DNA of 44,228 nt from the IMG/VR virus record IMGVR_UViG_3300046715_000089, positions 1 through 44,228 of that record. One strand, written 5' to 3'. This document shows, piece after piece, positions 16,168 to 24,232 of this stretch (positions are counted from its first letter, which is position 1; each line of letters opens with the position of its first letter). The DNA comes from a virus. The translations under genes were made by a program, and so were the position numbers. Below the pieces are notes generated by a model. That model was not told the DNA's origin, did no database searches, and saw only the letters and a program-made list of their open reading frames with translations.

Positions 16168-16504
16168 CGGCCTGCTCCTTCTTCTTCGCGCGGGCGGGCG
16201 GCGTAACCGCTGGCGGCGCCGGGTTGGCAGGTGGCGTTTCGTCGGGTGGCGCTTCGGCAGCTGCCTTCGCGGCGACCTCAGCCCACGTGGGCGCGTCGGT
16301 CTCGCTCCAGTCGCGATCCGGCGGCATGGGCAGCGTCAGGTCGGTGAACTGGCCGTCCACGGTCGGTGCGGTGAGGCCGGTGGCCTGCTCGATGTCGTAG
16401 GTCTCGCCGGGCGTTGCCTTCAGCGTCGTGATCGCATCGCGGTCGCTGACGTCGAGGTAGTGGGAGAAGGTGACGGGGGCGTCGCCTTTGTATGTGGCTC
16501 TCAT
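16160..16504 (-). CDS. Small Pro/Ala-tailed structural protein
   Basis: 114 residues from an ATG (MRATYKGDAPVTFSHYLDVS). The first about 75 residues look like a small beta domain and the tail is Ala/Pro/Lys-rich (TPPARAKKKEQADG). It lies between the probable tail terminator and the major tail protein and overlaps the latter. I do not recognise the family. A connector or tail-tube accessory role is suggested only by position. The frame is open upstream to 16729 but that would overlap the previous gene. Confidence 0.6.
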   Translation of the reverse strand: MRATYKGDAPVTFSHYLDVSDRDAITTLKATPGETYDIEQATGLTAPTVDGQFTDLTLPMPPDRDWSETDAPTWAEVAAKAAAEAPPDETPPANPAPPAVTPPARAKKKEQADG

Positions 16505-16511
16505 GCCTGCC

Positions 16512-17063
16512 TCACGCGATGTTCGGATAGGTGTTGACCTGGAAGGAGATCGCCGCGTCTTGCAGCGTTCTCGGTGAGGAGCCCGGTTCGGTGGCGGGCC
16601 ATCCTGGCGAGGTTGTGATGCCGCGTTCGCCTTCGCCGGCCTGGGTGACCTTCGGGCCGGACGAGTCCGGGCCCATGCCGAGTGTCGGGTCCGCACGGAT
16701 GCGGGCGACGATGGCCTCGACCAGGTCATCGATGTGAGACTGGGCGTCTTCGGTGATCGGCCCCATGGACAGGTGCCAGATCATCAGGTGCACGGCGTAC
16801 GGCCGGTCGAGGGTGCCGCCGATGGTCAGGCGCTTCTCGGCGGACTCGCCCAGCCAGACGCCCATGACGGCGCCCATCGAGCTGCCTGCGGTCAGGCCGA
16901 TCATCCGGTCCTCGCCGGTCACGATGACGGGCATGAACGTCCGCACGCCGCCGAGGCCTGCTGCGGCCAGTGGAGTCGGCCGGTAGATCTGGTGGGCCGC
17001 GTCAAAGGTCGCCCCGCCGAAGTAGGTGGCGATGCCCTGGCGGATCAGCTTGCGGTCGCTCAT
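16512..17063 (-). CDS. Probable tail terminator-like protein
   Basis: 183 residues starting MSDRKLIRQGIATYFGGATF, with helix-sheet alternation, YAVHLMIWHLS and a long helix HIDDLVEAIVARIRADPTLG. The layout (N-terminal helix, beta sheet with a long hydrophobic strand, helix IxxRIRxDPTLG) resembles tail terminator proteins, which cap the tail tube before it joins the head. It overlaps the adaptor gene by 4 nt. Family assignment is by position and pattern only. Confidence 0.5.
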   Translation of the reverse strand: MSDRKLIRQGIATYFGGATFDAAHQIYRPTPLAAAGLGGVRTFMPVIVTGEDRMIGLTAGSSMGAVMGVWLGESAEKRLTIGGTLDRPYAVHLMIWHLSMGPITEDAQSHIDDLVEAIVARIRADPTLGMGPDSSGPKVTQAGEGERGITTSPGWPATEPGSSPRTLQDAAISFQVNTYPNIA

Positions 17064-17455
17064 GTCAGGTACGTGAACGGGGCCTGGCCGGTCAGCCCCG
17101 CCTGCTGGAGGATCGAGAAGACCTGCTCGCCGATGCGCGGCTGATCGACGGTGGACCCGCCCGCGGACAGGCCACGGGACAGGTCCACCGTGCCGGCCGA
17201 AGCACCCGAGGGCACGCCGGCCTGCATGCCGTGCCGGATCCCGGCAACATTGCCGATCTCCAGCTGGTAGACGACCTGCTCAAGGCAGGCGTCCTTGAGT
17301 GCTGCGATCACGACCGGGTCGGTCGCGTCGTAGATCGCCGACAGCAGCGCCGTGTCGATGTCGCGCGTCGCCCGATCGAGCAGCGCCTGGGCGTTGTTCG
17401 GCGCGTAGCCGTTGCCCAGATGCGTGGTCAGCTCGCCGATCGTCGCGTACGCCAT
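17060..17455 (-). CDS. Head-tail adaptor protein
   Basis: A 131-residue protein with MAYATIGELTTHLGNGYAPN at the start and the helical stretch AQALLDRATRDIDTALL followed by VVIAALKDACLEQVVYQLEIG. The pattern LLxRAxxxID...AxxxAxxxQVxYxxEIG is that of gp6/gp15-like head-tail adaptors, which dock on the portal. The position after the capsid genes agrees. The C-terminus is Gly/Ser-rich. Confidence 0.65.
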   Translation of the reverse strand: MAYATIGELTTHLGNGYAPNNAQALLDRATRDIDTALLSAIYDATDPVVIAALKDACLEQVVYQLEIGNVAGIRHGMQAGVPSGASAGTVDLSRGLSAGGSTVDQPRIGEQVFSILQQAGLTGQAPFTYLT

Positions 17456-17458
17456 CGG

Positions 17459-18046
17459 TCAGGTCGCCACGCAGTACGGCGCGAAGTTCGCCACCGCGGG
17501 AGTGGCGATCGTCGCCGGGGCGGTCGTGGTGAGCGAGGACCCGGACGTCTGGGCCAGGTTCCGCTCGCCGGTCACGATCGGCTTGGCCACGATCGACCCG
17601 AGCAGAGTCGGGACGGTGGTCGCCTTGACGTGGATGGCCGCCCAGTACACGCCGGTCTTCGGGACGGTGTACGCGGTCGCCAGCGCCTTGGTCATGACCG
17701 TGAACGCGGCCCAGGCCGTCGAGGTCTGGTCCGCGGTCTGCGCGATCAGCGCGGAGGTGGCCGCGGTGTCGTACAGGCCGAACCACCAGTTCGTCGGCGT
17801 GCCGGCCGCGGTGGCGCCGGACACGAACGACAGGTTCGTGACGACGTCGCCGGCGGCAAGCAGGATCGGCACCGAGGTCATGACCTGGGTGGTGAGTGCC
17901 ACGTTGCCGGTGTCGCTGGCCGAGTCGTACAGGCCGACGCGTGGCTGTGTGGCGCGGTAGAACTGCGTGGGCGACGTCGGGCCCATGGTCCCGTACGCCG
18001 CGAGGGCATCGCGGACGATGCCGCCGTAGAGGCCGAGCTGGGTCAC
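17459..18046 (-). CDS. Virion structural protein with repeated beta domain (head region)
   Basis: 195 residues from a GTG that overlaps the previous stop (GTGA). Beta-rich, containing RVGLYDSASDTGNVA, then TNWWFGLYDTAATSALIAQT and TVPKTGVYWAAIHVKA. The LYD segments and the closing G-V-Y-W strand suggest a C1q/TNF-like or decoration-protein fold rather than an enzyme. It lies between major capsid and adaptor, so it may decorate the head. The longer frame to 18148 is not used because it would overlap. Confidence 0.6.
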   Translation of the reverse strand: MTQLGLYGGIVRDALAAYGTMGPTSPTQFYRATQPRVGLYDSASDTGNVALTTQVMTSVPILLAAGDVVTNLSFVSGATAAGTPTNWWFGLYDTAATSALIAQTADQTSTAWAAFTVMTKALATAYTVPKTGVYWAAIHVKATTVPTLLGSIVAKPIVTGERNLAQTSGSSLTTTAPATIATPAVANFAPYCVAT

Positions 18047-18369
18047 TTGTTCTCTCCTTCGCGCTCGTTGACCCACTCGATGAGCTGGGCCTTGGTCAGT
18101 TCGGCCTGCTCCGGGGTCGCGCCGAGCTGGATCGCGTACCGCAGCCATGCGTCCTTGTTCGCGTTCACGGCGGGCTTGCCGTCCGGCGTCTCGGGCTGCT
18201 CGGCCTCCGGCTCGTCGGCTTCCTCGACGTGGTAACCCGCGGTCCGGCAGTACGCCAGCACCGAAGGGTGGACGTCTTCATCGATGACGGCCTTGCCGTC
18301 GGTGAACTGGACGTCGCCGACCTTGCCGTCGTAGTCCGCCTCGGGAGCGTGCACGTTGTGCCTGGTCAT
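18043..18369 (-). CDS. Small acidic head-module protein
   Basis: 108 residues, with the ATG overlapping the major-capsid stop by 1 nt (TGATG). Residues 8-45 (APEADYDGKVGDVQFTDGKA, HPSVLAYCRTAGYHVE) form a small beta/helix unit. A Glu/Pro-rich linker follows, then a SAP-like helical end (DAWLRYAIQLGATPEQAELT KAQLIEWV). Such proteins follow actinophage capsid genes, with unknown function; a head-fibre anchor or connector would fit. Confidence 0.6.
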   Translation of the reverse strand: MTRHNVHAPEADYDGKVGDVQFTDGKAVIDEDVHPSVLAYCRTAGYHVEEADEPEAEQPETPDGKPAVNANKDAWLRYAIQLGATPEQAELTKAQLIEWVNEREGENK

Positions 18370-19391
18370 CACTGCACCTGGATTCCGCGCAGCACGGCCG
18401 CGCTCCTGGTGTTCTTCAGGACCATGGCCAGCGGGCCCATCTCGACCTCGCCAGACTTGACGGCTCCGGCAACGGAGAAGTCGGGCAGCCAGGACCGGAC
18501 CATCGGCGAGCCGGCCGTGGACACGCCATGAAAGGCGTCCAGCCCGAAGGTGACCGCGTACAGGTCGGTCAGGCCGCCGGCTGTGATCGGGATGATCGGC
18601 GCGGACCCGTCGAAGCGGTCGCCGATGTCGACGAGGACCCACGGTCCGTACCGTTCGACCTGGCGGCCGAGGTCGTCCTTGTCGTTGGTGTACAGCGCGG
18701 CCCAGCGGGCCAGCGACCGCACGCGGGCGATGCTCTTGGTGTTGCCGAGAATGGCCCGCGTGCCCGCCGGCAGCGCACCCGGCTCGCCCTGGTCGCCCGA
18801 GCCGGTATGGCTCGGCACGATCAGCGACAGCCAGTCATCGACCTCATCGAGGCGCTTGTTGGCCTCGACCTGGGTGATCACGGTCTGCGGGCGCCAGTCG
18901 GTCGTGGTGCCGCCGAGGTAGTTCACGGTCTTCTCGGTGGAGGTGCCGGTCAGGGCCTTGGACAGGCCGTCGAAGCCGGCGGAGTCCACGGCGGTGTCGC
19001 CGAGGATGACCTCCTGCTGGAAGCGGATCTTCATGCCGGTCATGAGCTGCTGCATCTGGAAGCTCAGCTCGTTCGTGGCGGCCGGTCCGAGGTTGGCCAG
19101 GATGCGGTCCAGGGTGAACGCGCCACCGAGGGGCTTCAGGTCCGTGGTGAACCGGGTCCGGCCGGCCTGACCGGGCGTGTACTCGGTGTTGTAGGCACGG
19201 AACGCGGCGCCGACCGGGGTGGTGAGCCGCGTGTAGCCGTAGGTGAGGGTCGAGCCCCCACCGGCCGGGTTGACGCAGTCGTCCCAGACGACCTGGTCGA
19301 GCAGCCACGAGTAGCGGCGGAGGTTGTCGATCACGCTGAAGTCGACGTCGTTCAGCGTGTTCACCGCCGCCTGTGCGAGCGTGACAGGCAT
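18369..19391 (-). CDS. Major capsid protein (HK97-fold type)
   Basis: 340 residues directly after the scaffold gene. It begins MPVTLAQAAVNTLNDVDFSV. FTLDRILANLG with FSFQ-like helices marks the E-loop/spine-helix region, NTKSIARVRSLARWA lies near the middle, and GLDAFHGVSTAG follows in the A domain. Order scaffold, capsid, connectors and the length fit a HK97-fold capsid without its own protease domain. No prohead protease is encoded nearby, so assembly probably relies on the scaffold. Confidence 0.85.
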   Translation of the reverse strand: MPVTLAQAAVNTLNDVDFSVIDNLRRYSWLLDQVVWDDCVNPAGGGSTLTYGYTRLTTPVGAAFRAYNTEYTPGQAGRTRFTTDLKPLGGAFTLDRILANLGPAATNELSFQMQQLMTGMKIRFQQEVILGDTAVDSAGFDGLSKALTGTSTEKTVNYLGGTTTDWRPQTVITQVEANKRLDEVDDWLSLIVPSHTGSGDQGEPGALPAGTRAILGNTKSIARVRSLARWAALYTNDKDDLGRQVERYGPWVLVDIGDRFDGSAPIIPITAGGLTDLYAVTFGLDAFHGVSTAGSPMVRSWLPDFSVAGAVKSGEVEMGPLAMVLKNTRSAAVLRGIQVQ

Positions 19392-19406
19392 GTAGTTCTC
19401 CTTGGC

Positions 19407-20039
19407 TTAGCCGCCGAGGGCCCCTCTGAGGGCTTCGGTGAGGCTCTTGGGCCGCTGCTTTGCGGGCGGCGGCGCTCCGGTCATCTCGCCACCCGAGCGG
19501 GCGGCGGCGGTGCTGGTGGTGGCCTTCAGGCCGGGGTTGGCCTTGAGCGCGTCCTTGATCGCGGCGTCGACCTTGGAGGCGAACTCCGGGTCATCGAGCT
19601 GGACGTCGCCGATGGACTCCCAGAACTTCACCGAGTCGGTGAGCGCATCGGGATTCACGCCGTGCTTGTCGGCGGCCTTGATGGTCTGTAGCTCGACCTT
19701 CGCCGACCACAGTTCGGTCTGGTGCTCGCCGAGTTGCGCGGCAAGCGCATCGGGATCGGGCACCTCGTCGCCGTCGGCATTGATGCCCGCGGCTTTGAGG
19801 ATCGCGGCGACTCTCGCCTGTTCCGCGGAGACCTGCTCCGTGGCCGCGTTCTTCTCGGTGCGGTATCTCGCCGCCTGGTTTCGTGCGTCCTTGAGTTCCT
19901 TCTGCGCCCAGTCGGGGAGCTTCGCGACGTCCTGCGCCTGCTCGCTCGGCTGCTGGGTTTCGGTCTCGGCAGCTGCTGGCTGCTGGCCACCGTCCTGCTG
20001 TCCGGCCTCGGGCGCGCCTGGCGCCGCGGATTCGGTCAT
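19407..20039 (-). CDS. Capsid scaffold protein
   Basis: 210 residues, highly acidic with a Gln/Glu/Ala-rich N-terminus. A central coiled coil (WAQKELKDARNQAARYRTEK) is followed by ...AADKHGVNPDALTDSVKFWE and ends in a basic KQRPKSLTEALRGALGG. The disordered front, coiled centre and basic helical C-terminus are the classic scaffold layout. The C-terminal helix would bind the capsid subunits. It sits immediately before the major capsid gene with its own ribosome site (GGAG). Confidence 0.85.
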   Translation of the reverse strand: MTESAAPGAPEAGQQDGGQQPAAAETETQQPSEQAQDVAKLPDWAQKELKDARNQAARYRTEKNAATEQVSAEQARVAAILKAAGINADGDEVPDPDALAAQLGEHQTELWSAKVELQTIKAADKHGVNPDALTDSVKFWESIGDVQLDDPEFASKVDAAIKDALKANPGLKATTSTAAARSGGEMTGAPPPAKQRPKSLTEALRGALGG

Positions 20040-20106
20040 GGTGATCTCCTGCGATTGAGCCGGACGCCTGGCCCGTCTCTACTTCCCGGCCGGCTGGCCG
20101 GAGGTC

Positions 20107-20592
20107 TCAGTACGGCTTGGGCAGCGGCGCACGGGGCTTCGGCTTGGGTGCCGCCTGGGGCTTCGCCTTCGCCGCGCGAGCGCGAACGTGCGCGGTAGTG
20201 GTCTTGCGCGCGCCGGCCTTCGCGAGCATTGCCGGGCTGACGACACCGTCGGCCTTCATGCCGTTCTTGCGCTGCCACGCCTTGATCGCCTGGGTGGTGA
20301 GCGGGCCGAGCTTCCCGTCGACGGCGAGCGGCTTGCCGTGCGCGTCCTTCAGGCCGAGCTTGTTCAGCATCGTCTGGAGCTTCTTGACGCGCGGGTCGCC
20401 GTTCTTGGAGCCGTAGCCTGTGCCGGTCTTGCCGTTGAAGCTCATCGAGCCGTGCGGAGCGGCTCCGGCCTTCTTGGCGCCCGGCTTCTTACTCGCGGGC
20501 TTGGCCGCTGGCTTCGCTCCCGAGCCACCCTTGAACTCGCCGCCGCCCGGACCCTTCATGTTGCGCGGGTGCGCGGTCTCGGTCCATGCCAC
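20107..20592 (-). CDS. Peptidoglycan-binding-domain protein in the head module
   Basis: 161 residues from the GTG at 20592 (VAWTETAHPRNMKGPGGGEF). An ATG at 20634 in the same frame is possible but has no ribosome site and would overlap the opposite-strand gene. Residues about 65-125 match a PG_binding_1 domain: DPRVKKLQTMLNKLGL, LAVDGKLGPLTTQAIKAWQ, GVVSPAML. The tail is Lys/Ala/Pro-rich and basic. Presumably a virion or scaffold-associated wall-binding protein; being in the head module rather than the lysis cassette is unusual. Confidence 0.7.
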   Translation of the reverse strand: MAWTETAHPRNMKGPGGGEFKGGSGAKPAAKPASKKPGAKKAGAAPHGSMSFNGKTGTGYGSKNGDPRVKKLQTMLNKLGLKDAHGKPLAVDGKLGPLTTQAIKAWQRKNGMKADGVVSPAMLAKAGARKTTTAHVRARAAKAKPQAAPKPKPRAPLPKPY

Positions 20593-20632
20593 GTGGGCCC
20601 CTATCTGAGCTGTGAAGTGGGAGAATGGGGCC

Positions 20633-20902
20633 ATGAGCGACTGGGAGTGGTACGTACCGAGCCTGACCAGGCCCGAAGAGTGGGAGACGGCCGAGCCTCA
20701 CGAGAAGGGCGCCGTGCGCTTCGCCAACTGCGAGCCGCTCCGGTGGCGCTGGAGTCGTCAGCAGACCAGCGGCCAGTACCCGAGGACGCCACCACCGCAG
20801 ACGATCCCCGAGGCCACATGGACGCACGTGCTCGGCACGGACGTTGAGGTTTACAACACGACCGGCGAGACCGCCGTGGTGGCCGTACGGCACGTCGCCT
20901 GA
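20633..20902 (+). CDS. Opposite-strand moron-type gene
   Basis: An 89-residue protein on the + strand inside the otherwise uniformly - strand late operon. Third codon positions are almost all G or C, as expected for a real gene here. Upstream GTGGGAGAATGG can serve as ribosome site. The start MSDWEWYVPSLTRPEEWETA is Trp-rich; there is no recognised domain, membrane segment or HTH. Its ATG overlaps, in mirror image, a possible ATG of the peptidoglycan-binding gene. Extra genes with reversed direction between head genes are often morons expressed from the prophage. Function unknown. Confidence 0.6.
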   Translation: MSDWEWYVPSLTRPEEWETAEPHEKGAVRFANCEPLRWRWSRQQTSGQYPRTPPPQTIPEATWTHVLGTDVEVYNTTGETAVVAVRHVA

Positions 20903-20914
20903 CCGCGCACCACG

Positions 20915-21946
20915 TCACCCATGCGCGTGCCTGATGGATGGCGTGTGGCCGTAGTCGGTGCGCTCGCGCTGACGGGACCGCTTGAGGCCCTCGGCGGCGA
21001 GGTGCTTGCGTAGCTCGGCCTGCCAGGCGCGGACCTTCACGCCCGCCTTGGCCTTGGTCGCGTCGTCCAGGGCCGCATCCTGGCGGCGCTTCCAGGAGCG
21101 GATGTGCCGCTCGATGTCGCGCTGGCGCTGGGTGGCCTCGTAGGTGCCGGGCTGGTTGCTCAGCGAGTGTGGCGGCCAGACGAAGCCCGGAGCCCACGCG
21201 AAAATGGTGTGGTGACAACGTGGGTGGAACAGGCCCGCCTCGCGTGCCGTAGCCATGCTCGGCCGCTTCGGGTCGGCGCCGGAGACCGAGAGCACCTCGT
21301 GTTCCCACGGATCGCAGAGCGGGCACGGATGCGGGGACTCGGTCACGATGACCAGGTCGTCGCCCTCGGCCGCGAGACGGTCGGTGAAGCCCTCGATCGC
21401 GGCCTGGCCTGCCTGATGCTGCACGGTCTGCTCGACGTACGAGCGCAGGGCCCACTCACGGCCGCGCGAGTCCGCGAAGCCGGTGATGCCTTTGCCTGCC
21501 GCCTGCTGGAGCGTGTGGTCGGCCGTCGCTCGCGGGTTCGGTGTGCGCATCGCGGCGGTGAGGCGGCCGAGTAGCCGCCAGACCCAGCGCTGGATGCCGT
21601 ACCGGAGTGTCCGGAGTCGGCCGAGGGCGTCCCGGACGGCATGCTCGGCTGCCAGTTGCTCGATGCCGTGGCCGCGCCCGTACGCCTCGCTGAGGGCCTT
21701 CGGTACGGCACGGGCGGCAAGGTGCTCGGCACGGTCCATGATGCGGCGTACGGCGCTCTGTACGGCAGGGGAGCGGCGGGCCAGCTCGGTGGCCGGATCG
21801 AGGGACCGCAGGGCGATGCGGGCGTTGAGGGTGATCGCGGCGAGGATCGCGGCTTCGCCATCGACGTAGATCTGCGTGACGGTGACCGCGAGACCAGCGG
21901 CGAGGGCCGGAGAGGCGGACTCAGGCGGTGGCTGGGTGGTCGCCAT
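20915..21946 (-). CDS. Phage minor capsid protein (min_cap2/gp7-like)
   Basis: 343 residues from the ATG at 21946. An upstream extension of 34 residues overlaps the neighbouring small genes and is rejected. Pattern: long helices (DRAEHLAARAVPKALSEAYG), GKGITGFADSRGREWALRSY, then CPLCDPWEHEVLSVSG and LFHPRCHHTIFAW. The SRGREW and CPLC…HPxCxH elements are the signature of phage minor capsid proteins that enter the head beside the portal. The two Cys and clustered His probably bind zinc. Located just after the portal, as expected. Confidence 0.8.
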   Translation of the reverse strand: MATTQPPPESASPALAAGLAVTVTQIYVDGEAAILAAITLNARIALRSLDPATELARRSPAVQSAVRRIMDRAEHLAARAVPKALSEAYGRGHGIEQLAAEHAVRDALGRLRTLRYGIQRWVWRLLGRLTAAMRTPNPRATADHTLQQAAGKGITGFADSRGREWALRSYVEQTVQHQAGQAAIEGFTDRLAAEGDDLVIVTESPHPCPLCDPWEHEVLSVSGADPKRPSMATAREAGLFHPRCHHTIFAWAPGFVWPPHSLSNQPGTYEATQRQRDIERHIRSWKRRQDAALDDATKAKAGVKVRAWQAELRKHLAAEGLKRSRQRERTDYGHTPSIRHAHG

Positions 21947-22070
21947 CGGCAGCGTTCTTCTCGTCCCAGGCCGCCAAGCCGTAGCCACACCGACGGGAGA
22001 TCCGCCCGAAGGCGCATCCGACCACGAGGCCGAGCACACATACAGCAACGAGAATGCAGGCAGGTATCAC
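21921..22070 (-). CDS. Tiny single-pass membrane protein
   Basis: 49 residues from a GTG that overlaps the previous stop (GTGA) and follows GAGGAG. One membrane helix (residues 2-20, IPACILVAVCVLGLVVGCAF), then a short basic tail. It overlaps the minor capsid gene start by 26 nt. Function unknown. Confidence 0.55.
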   Translation of the reverse strand: MIPACILVAVCVLGLVVGCAFGRISRRCGYGLAAWDEKNAADGDHPATA

Positions 22071-22234
22071 CGTGCGCTCCTCACTCCAGGTGCCCTCTTG
22101 CGGGTCGGCAGCCGCCGGTACCGGATCTTCTTCCCGCCCGGTGTGGCGTGCGCGTGACGGTGCGCCCAGGTCTTGCCCGTGGCAAAGGCCCATCGCCACT
22201 GGCTGCGTGACTGGAAGCCGTGCGAGCCGGGCAT
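22067..22234 (-). CDS. Tiny basic phage protein
   Basis: 55 residues, MPGSHGFQSRSQWRWAFATG at the start, then TWAHRHAHATPGGKKIRYR and an Arg/Lys tail. Short basic proteins with SRSQWRWAFA…WAHxxAHxTPGG are, in my memory, conserved in actinophage head regions. Their role is unknown; the charge suggests DNA or RNA contact during packaging. Confidence 0.65.
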   Translation of the reverse strand: MPGSHGFQSRSQWRWAFATGKTWAHRHAHATPGGKKIRYRRLPTRKRAPGVRSAR

Positions 22235-22238
22235 CGCT

Positions 22239-22526
22239 CTATCGCCCGCGCAGAGGGTTGTTCCGTACGGCGTCCTGGACCACCTTCGCCAGCTCGGCTT
22301 CGCTGCGCGTCGTTCCGGTGACGTGGACGTTGACCGTGACCGGCGGGACTGCGATGACCCCATCAGCGAGCAGCGACCGGACGACCGCGATCATCAGGTT
22401 CTTGTTCGCCTCGGGCACGTCCTTCCACGGCACGGCCGACGCCTCGCGGGTCTCGTAGCCGTACTCGGGCGCGAGGTGCTCATAGGTCGCATGGAAGGCG
22501 TAGGCGATCTCTTCGGCGCGGCTCAT
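22239..22526 (-). CDS. Conserved small head-region protein
   Basis: 95 residues. MSRAEEIAYAFHATYEHLAP, then VPWKDVPEANKNLMIAVVRSL and a Val-rich VTVNVHVTGTTRSE. The ...W..VP...K.L..AV...L.. helical pattern is that of a small phage protein common in actinophage genomes (VPWxxxPxxNKxLMxAV). It overlaps the portal gene by 4 nt (ATGA). Function unknown. Confidence 0.65.
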   Translation of the reverse strand: MSRAEEIAYAFHATYEHLAPEYGYETREASAVPWKDVPEANKNLMIAVVRSLLADGVIAVPPVTVNVHVTGTTRSEAELAKVVQDAVRNNPLRGR

Positions 22527-24130
22527 CCTGATCCTCCGTACGCTGCTGCCGGGTCCTGTTGCTGCTGGTCAGGTGGGGTGTCCGACCCGCCTGACCCCAT
22601 GCCGCCGAACGGGTCGGACACGTTCATGGCCTGCTGCTCACCTTGGATCTTGGTGACCTCTTCGGTGACCTGCGTCTCGTCCCAGTCCGGGTGGACCATC
22701 GCGACGCGCACCTCGGTCGAGGCGGACTCGGCAGCATGCAGGGCCTGGACGGTCTGCGCCACGGTCGTCGGGTCCTCACTCACGCCATCGCCCCACTCAA
22801 GGTCGGGCTTGGACGGCGTGATGCCGGAGTTGAACACGGCCTGGTCGATGGCCAGCAGCGTCTCGATGATCTCCATGAGCGCAGGACGCCAATAGTTGAT
22901 CTTTCGCTGGCGGGTGATGAACGACTTCCGCTCCCGCGCGGCAACCTCGGTGGCGGTCAGCGCGACAGCGTTCTCGCCCATCAGGCCGAACGTCTGTGAT
23001 TCGTACCCGGCCGCGCTGACGATCCTGGTCATCAGGTCGTAGGCGGTCTCCTTGTGCTCGGTCACGCGGATCGCGAACTGGTTCTCGGTGATCTGCATCT
23101 GCGACGGGTCGCCGAGCATCTCGACGCTCTCGTACACCTCGCGCTCCGGATCCCAGTGCGCCCCATCGCCTGCACCGAGCGATTGCAGGTAGATCTTCGG
23201 GACGATCAGCCGGGCCTTGCCGAGGCGGATGTCGCGCATCCAGGAGGAGTACGTCTCATCGAGGGCGTCCATGAGCTGCTCGGTGCCGGAGAAGTCCGAA
23301 CGCCCATACGGCGCACCGGCCGGCAAGGAGCGCCACAATCGGTTGGGCCGCATGTTCGGCACGTACACGACGTCGAGCTGCTTAATGCCGGTCGCGATCA
23401 TGCCCGTGTCGTCGGCCGCTTCGGCAATGGCCTCGGTCTGCGGCAGCGACTCCAGCGCCGCCGACTTGCCGAGCTCGGTGGGCGTGCCCTTGTACAGGCC
23501 GTGCAGGATCTTGCCGGGCTCGTGGCGTTCGAGGTGGCGGAAGACGGTCGTGCCATCGTTGGACAGCTCCCGCCAGAAGGTCACCGCGGACAGCCGGCCC
23601 CACTTCCACTCAGGCACCGCAGCATCGGCGTGGACGACGTCGAGCCAGGGCTTGTCGCCCATCGCCTGATCCCAGCAGACCCGCAGGTACGCGCCACCGA
23701 GCGCGGCACACACCTCAGCCGCTTCGAGCAGCGTGGCGTGCACGCCGTCATCGATCAGCTCATCGAGGCGCTTCTGGGTGGTCTCGTCCTTGACGGTGAT
23801 CGTGGGCGGCTCGGAGAACAGCAGATCAGCGGAGGTCGCGGCAATATCGGAGGCAATGGGGATGTGCAGCTTGGTGTTCTTCTGCGTGGCCGTGAAGGGC
23901 TCGCCCCAGAAGAAGCGCGCGAACCAGCCGACGACGCCGCCGCGGTACTGCGAGGGGTGCTCGCGTACACGCTGGAGGGCGGTCGTGTCGTACGGCGCCG
24001 CGGAGTAGGCGCCGTAGGCGCGGGCCAGGTCATCGGGTGACCCGGAGTACCAGGCGGCCCAGGAGGCCAGGCGCTGGTAAATCGGGGCGAGCGGCTCGGG
24101 CGGCCACACTCCACCAGTGGGCAGGGGCAT
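22523..24130 (-). CDS. Portal protein (SPP1 gp6-like)
   Basis: 535 residues between terminase and minor capsid genes. It begins with a head-region domain containing WAAWYSGSPDDLARAYG and VGWFARFFWGEPF. The middle has IPIASDIAATSADLLFSEPP, typical of the SPP1-gp6 family. FGLMGENAVALTATEVAARE and the helix RKINYWRPALMEIIETLLAI mark the stem and crown. The C-terminus is Gln/Gly-rich. It forms the dodecameric DNA gate of the head. The ATG follows AAGGGGG. Confidence 0.9.
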   Translation of the reverse strand: MPLPTGGVWPPEPLAPIYQRLASWAAWYSGSPDDLARAYGAYSAAPYDTTALQRVREHPSQYRGGVVGWFARFFWGEPFTATQKNTKLHIPIASDIAATSADLLFSEPPTITVKDETTQKRLDELIDDGVHATLLEAAEVCAALGGAYLRVCWDQAMGDKPWLDVVHADAAVPEWKWGRLSAVTFWRELSNDGTTVFRHLERHEPGKILHGLYKGTPTELGKSAALESLPQTEAIAEAADDTGMIATGIKQLDVVYVPNMRPNRLWRSLPAGAPYGRSDFSGTEQLMDALDETYSSWMRDIRLGKARLIVPKIYLQSLGAGDGAHWDPEREVYESVEMLGDPSQMQITENQFAIRVTEHKETAYDLMTRIVSAAGYESQTFGLMGENAVALTATEVAARERKSFITRQRKINYWRPALMEIIETLLAIDQAVFNSGITPSKPDLEWGDGVSEDPTTVAQTVQALHAAESASTEVRVAMVHPDWDETQVTEEVTKIQGEQQAMNVSDPFGGMGSGGSDTPPDQQQQDPAAAYGGSG

Positions 24131-24180
24131 GTGAGCGATACCCCCTTGGGCTGGTTACGTTCGGTGGCAAGTGGCGCGAT

Positions 24181-24199
24181 GGATGCCCAGGTGGCATCC
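24181..24199. repeat. Small hairpin in the portal-terminase gap
   Basis: GGATGCC (24181-24187) and GGCATCC (24193-24199) with loop CAGGT, in the 102-nt gap between the TerL stop and the portal start. It could tune transcript levels or mark a packaging-related site. Nothing else is visible in this gap apart from the portal ribosome site. Confidence 0.45.
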
Positions 24200-24232
24200 G
24201 TACTGGCGAGTAGCAAGTCGACGGAGAGTGAG

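Noticed and set aside
20601-21455. 284-codon - strand frame overlapping the opposite-strand gene and minor capsid gene
   Set aside because: Arg/Pro/Ser-rich shadow product; the minor capsid reading frame has clear motifs and the + strand gene has better codon bias.
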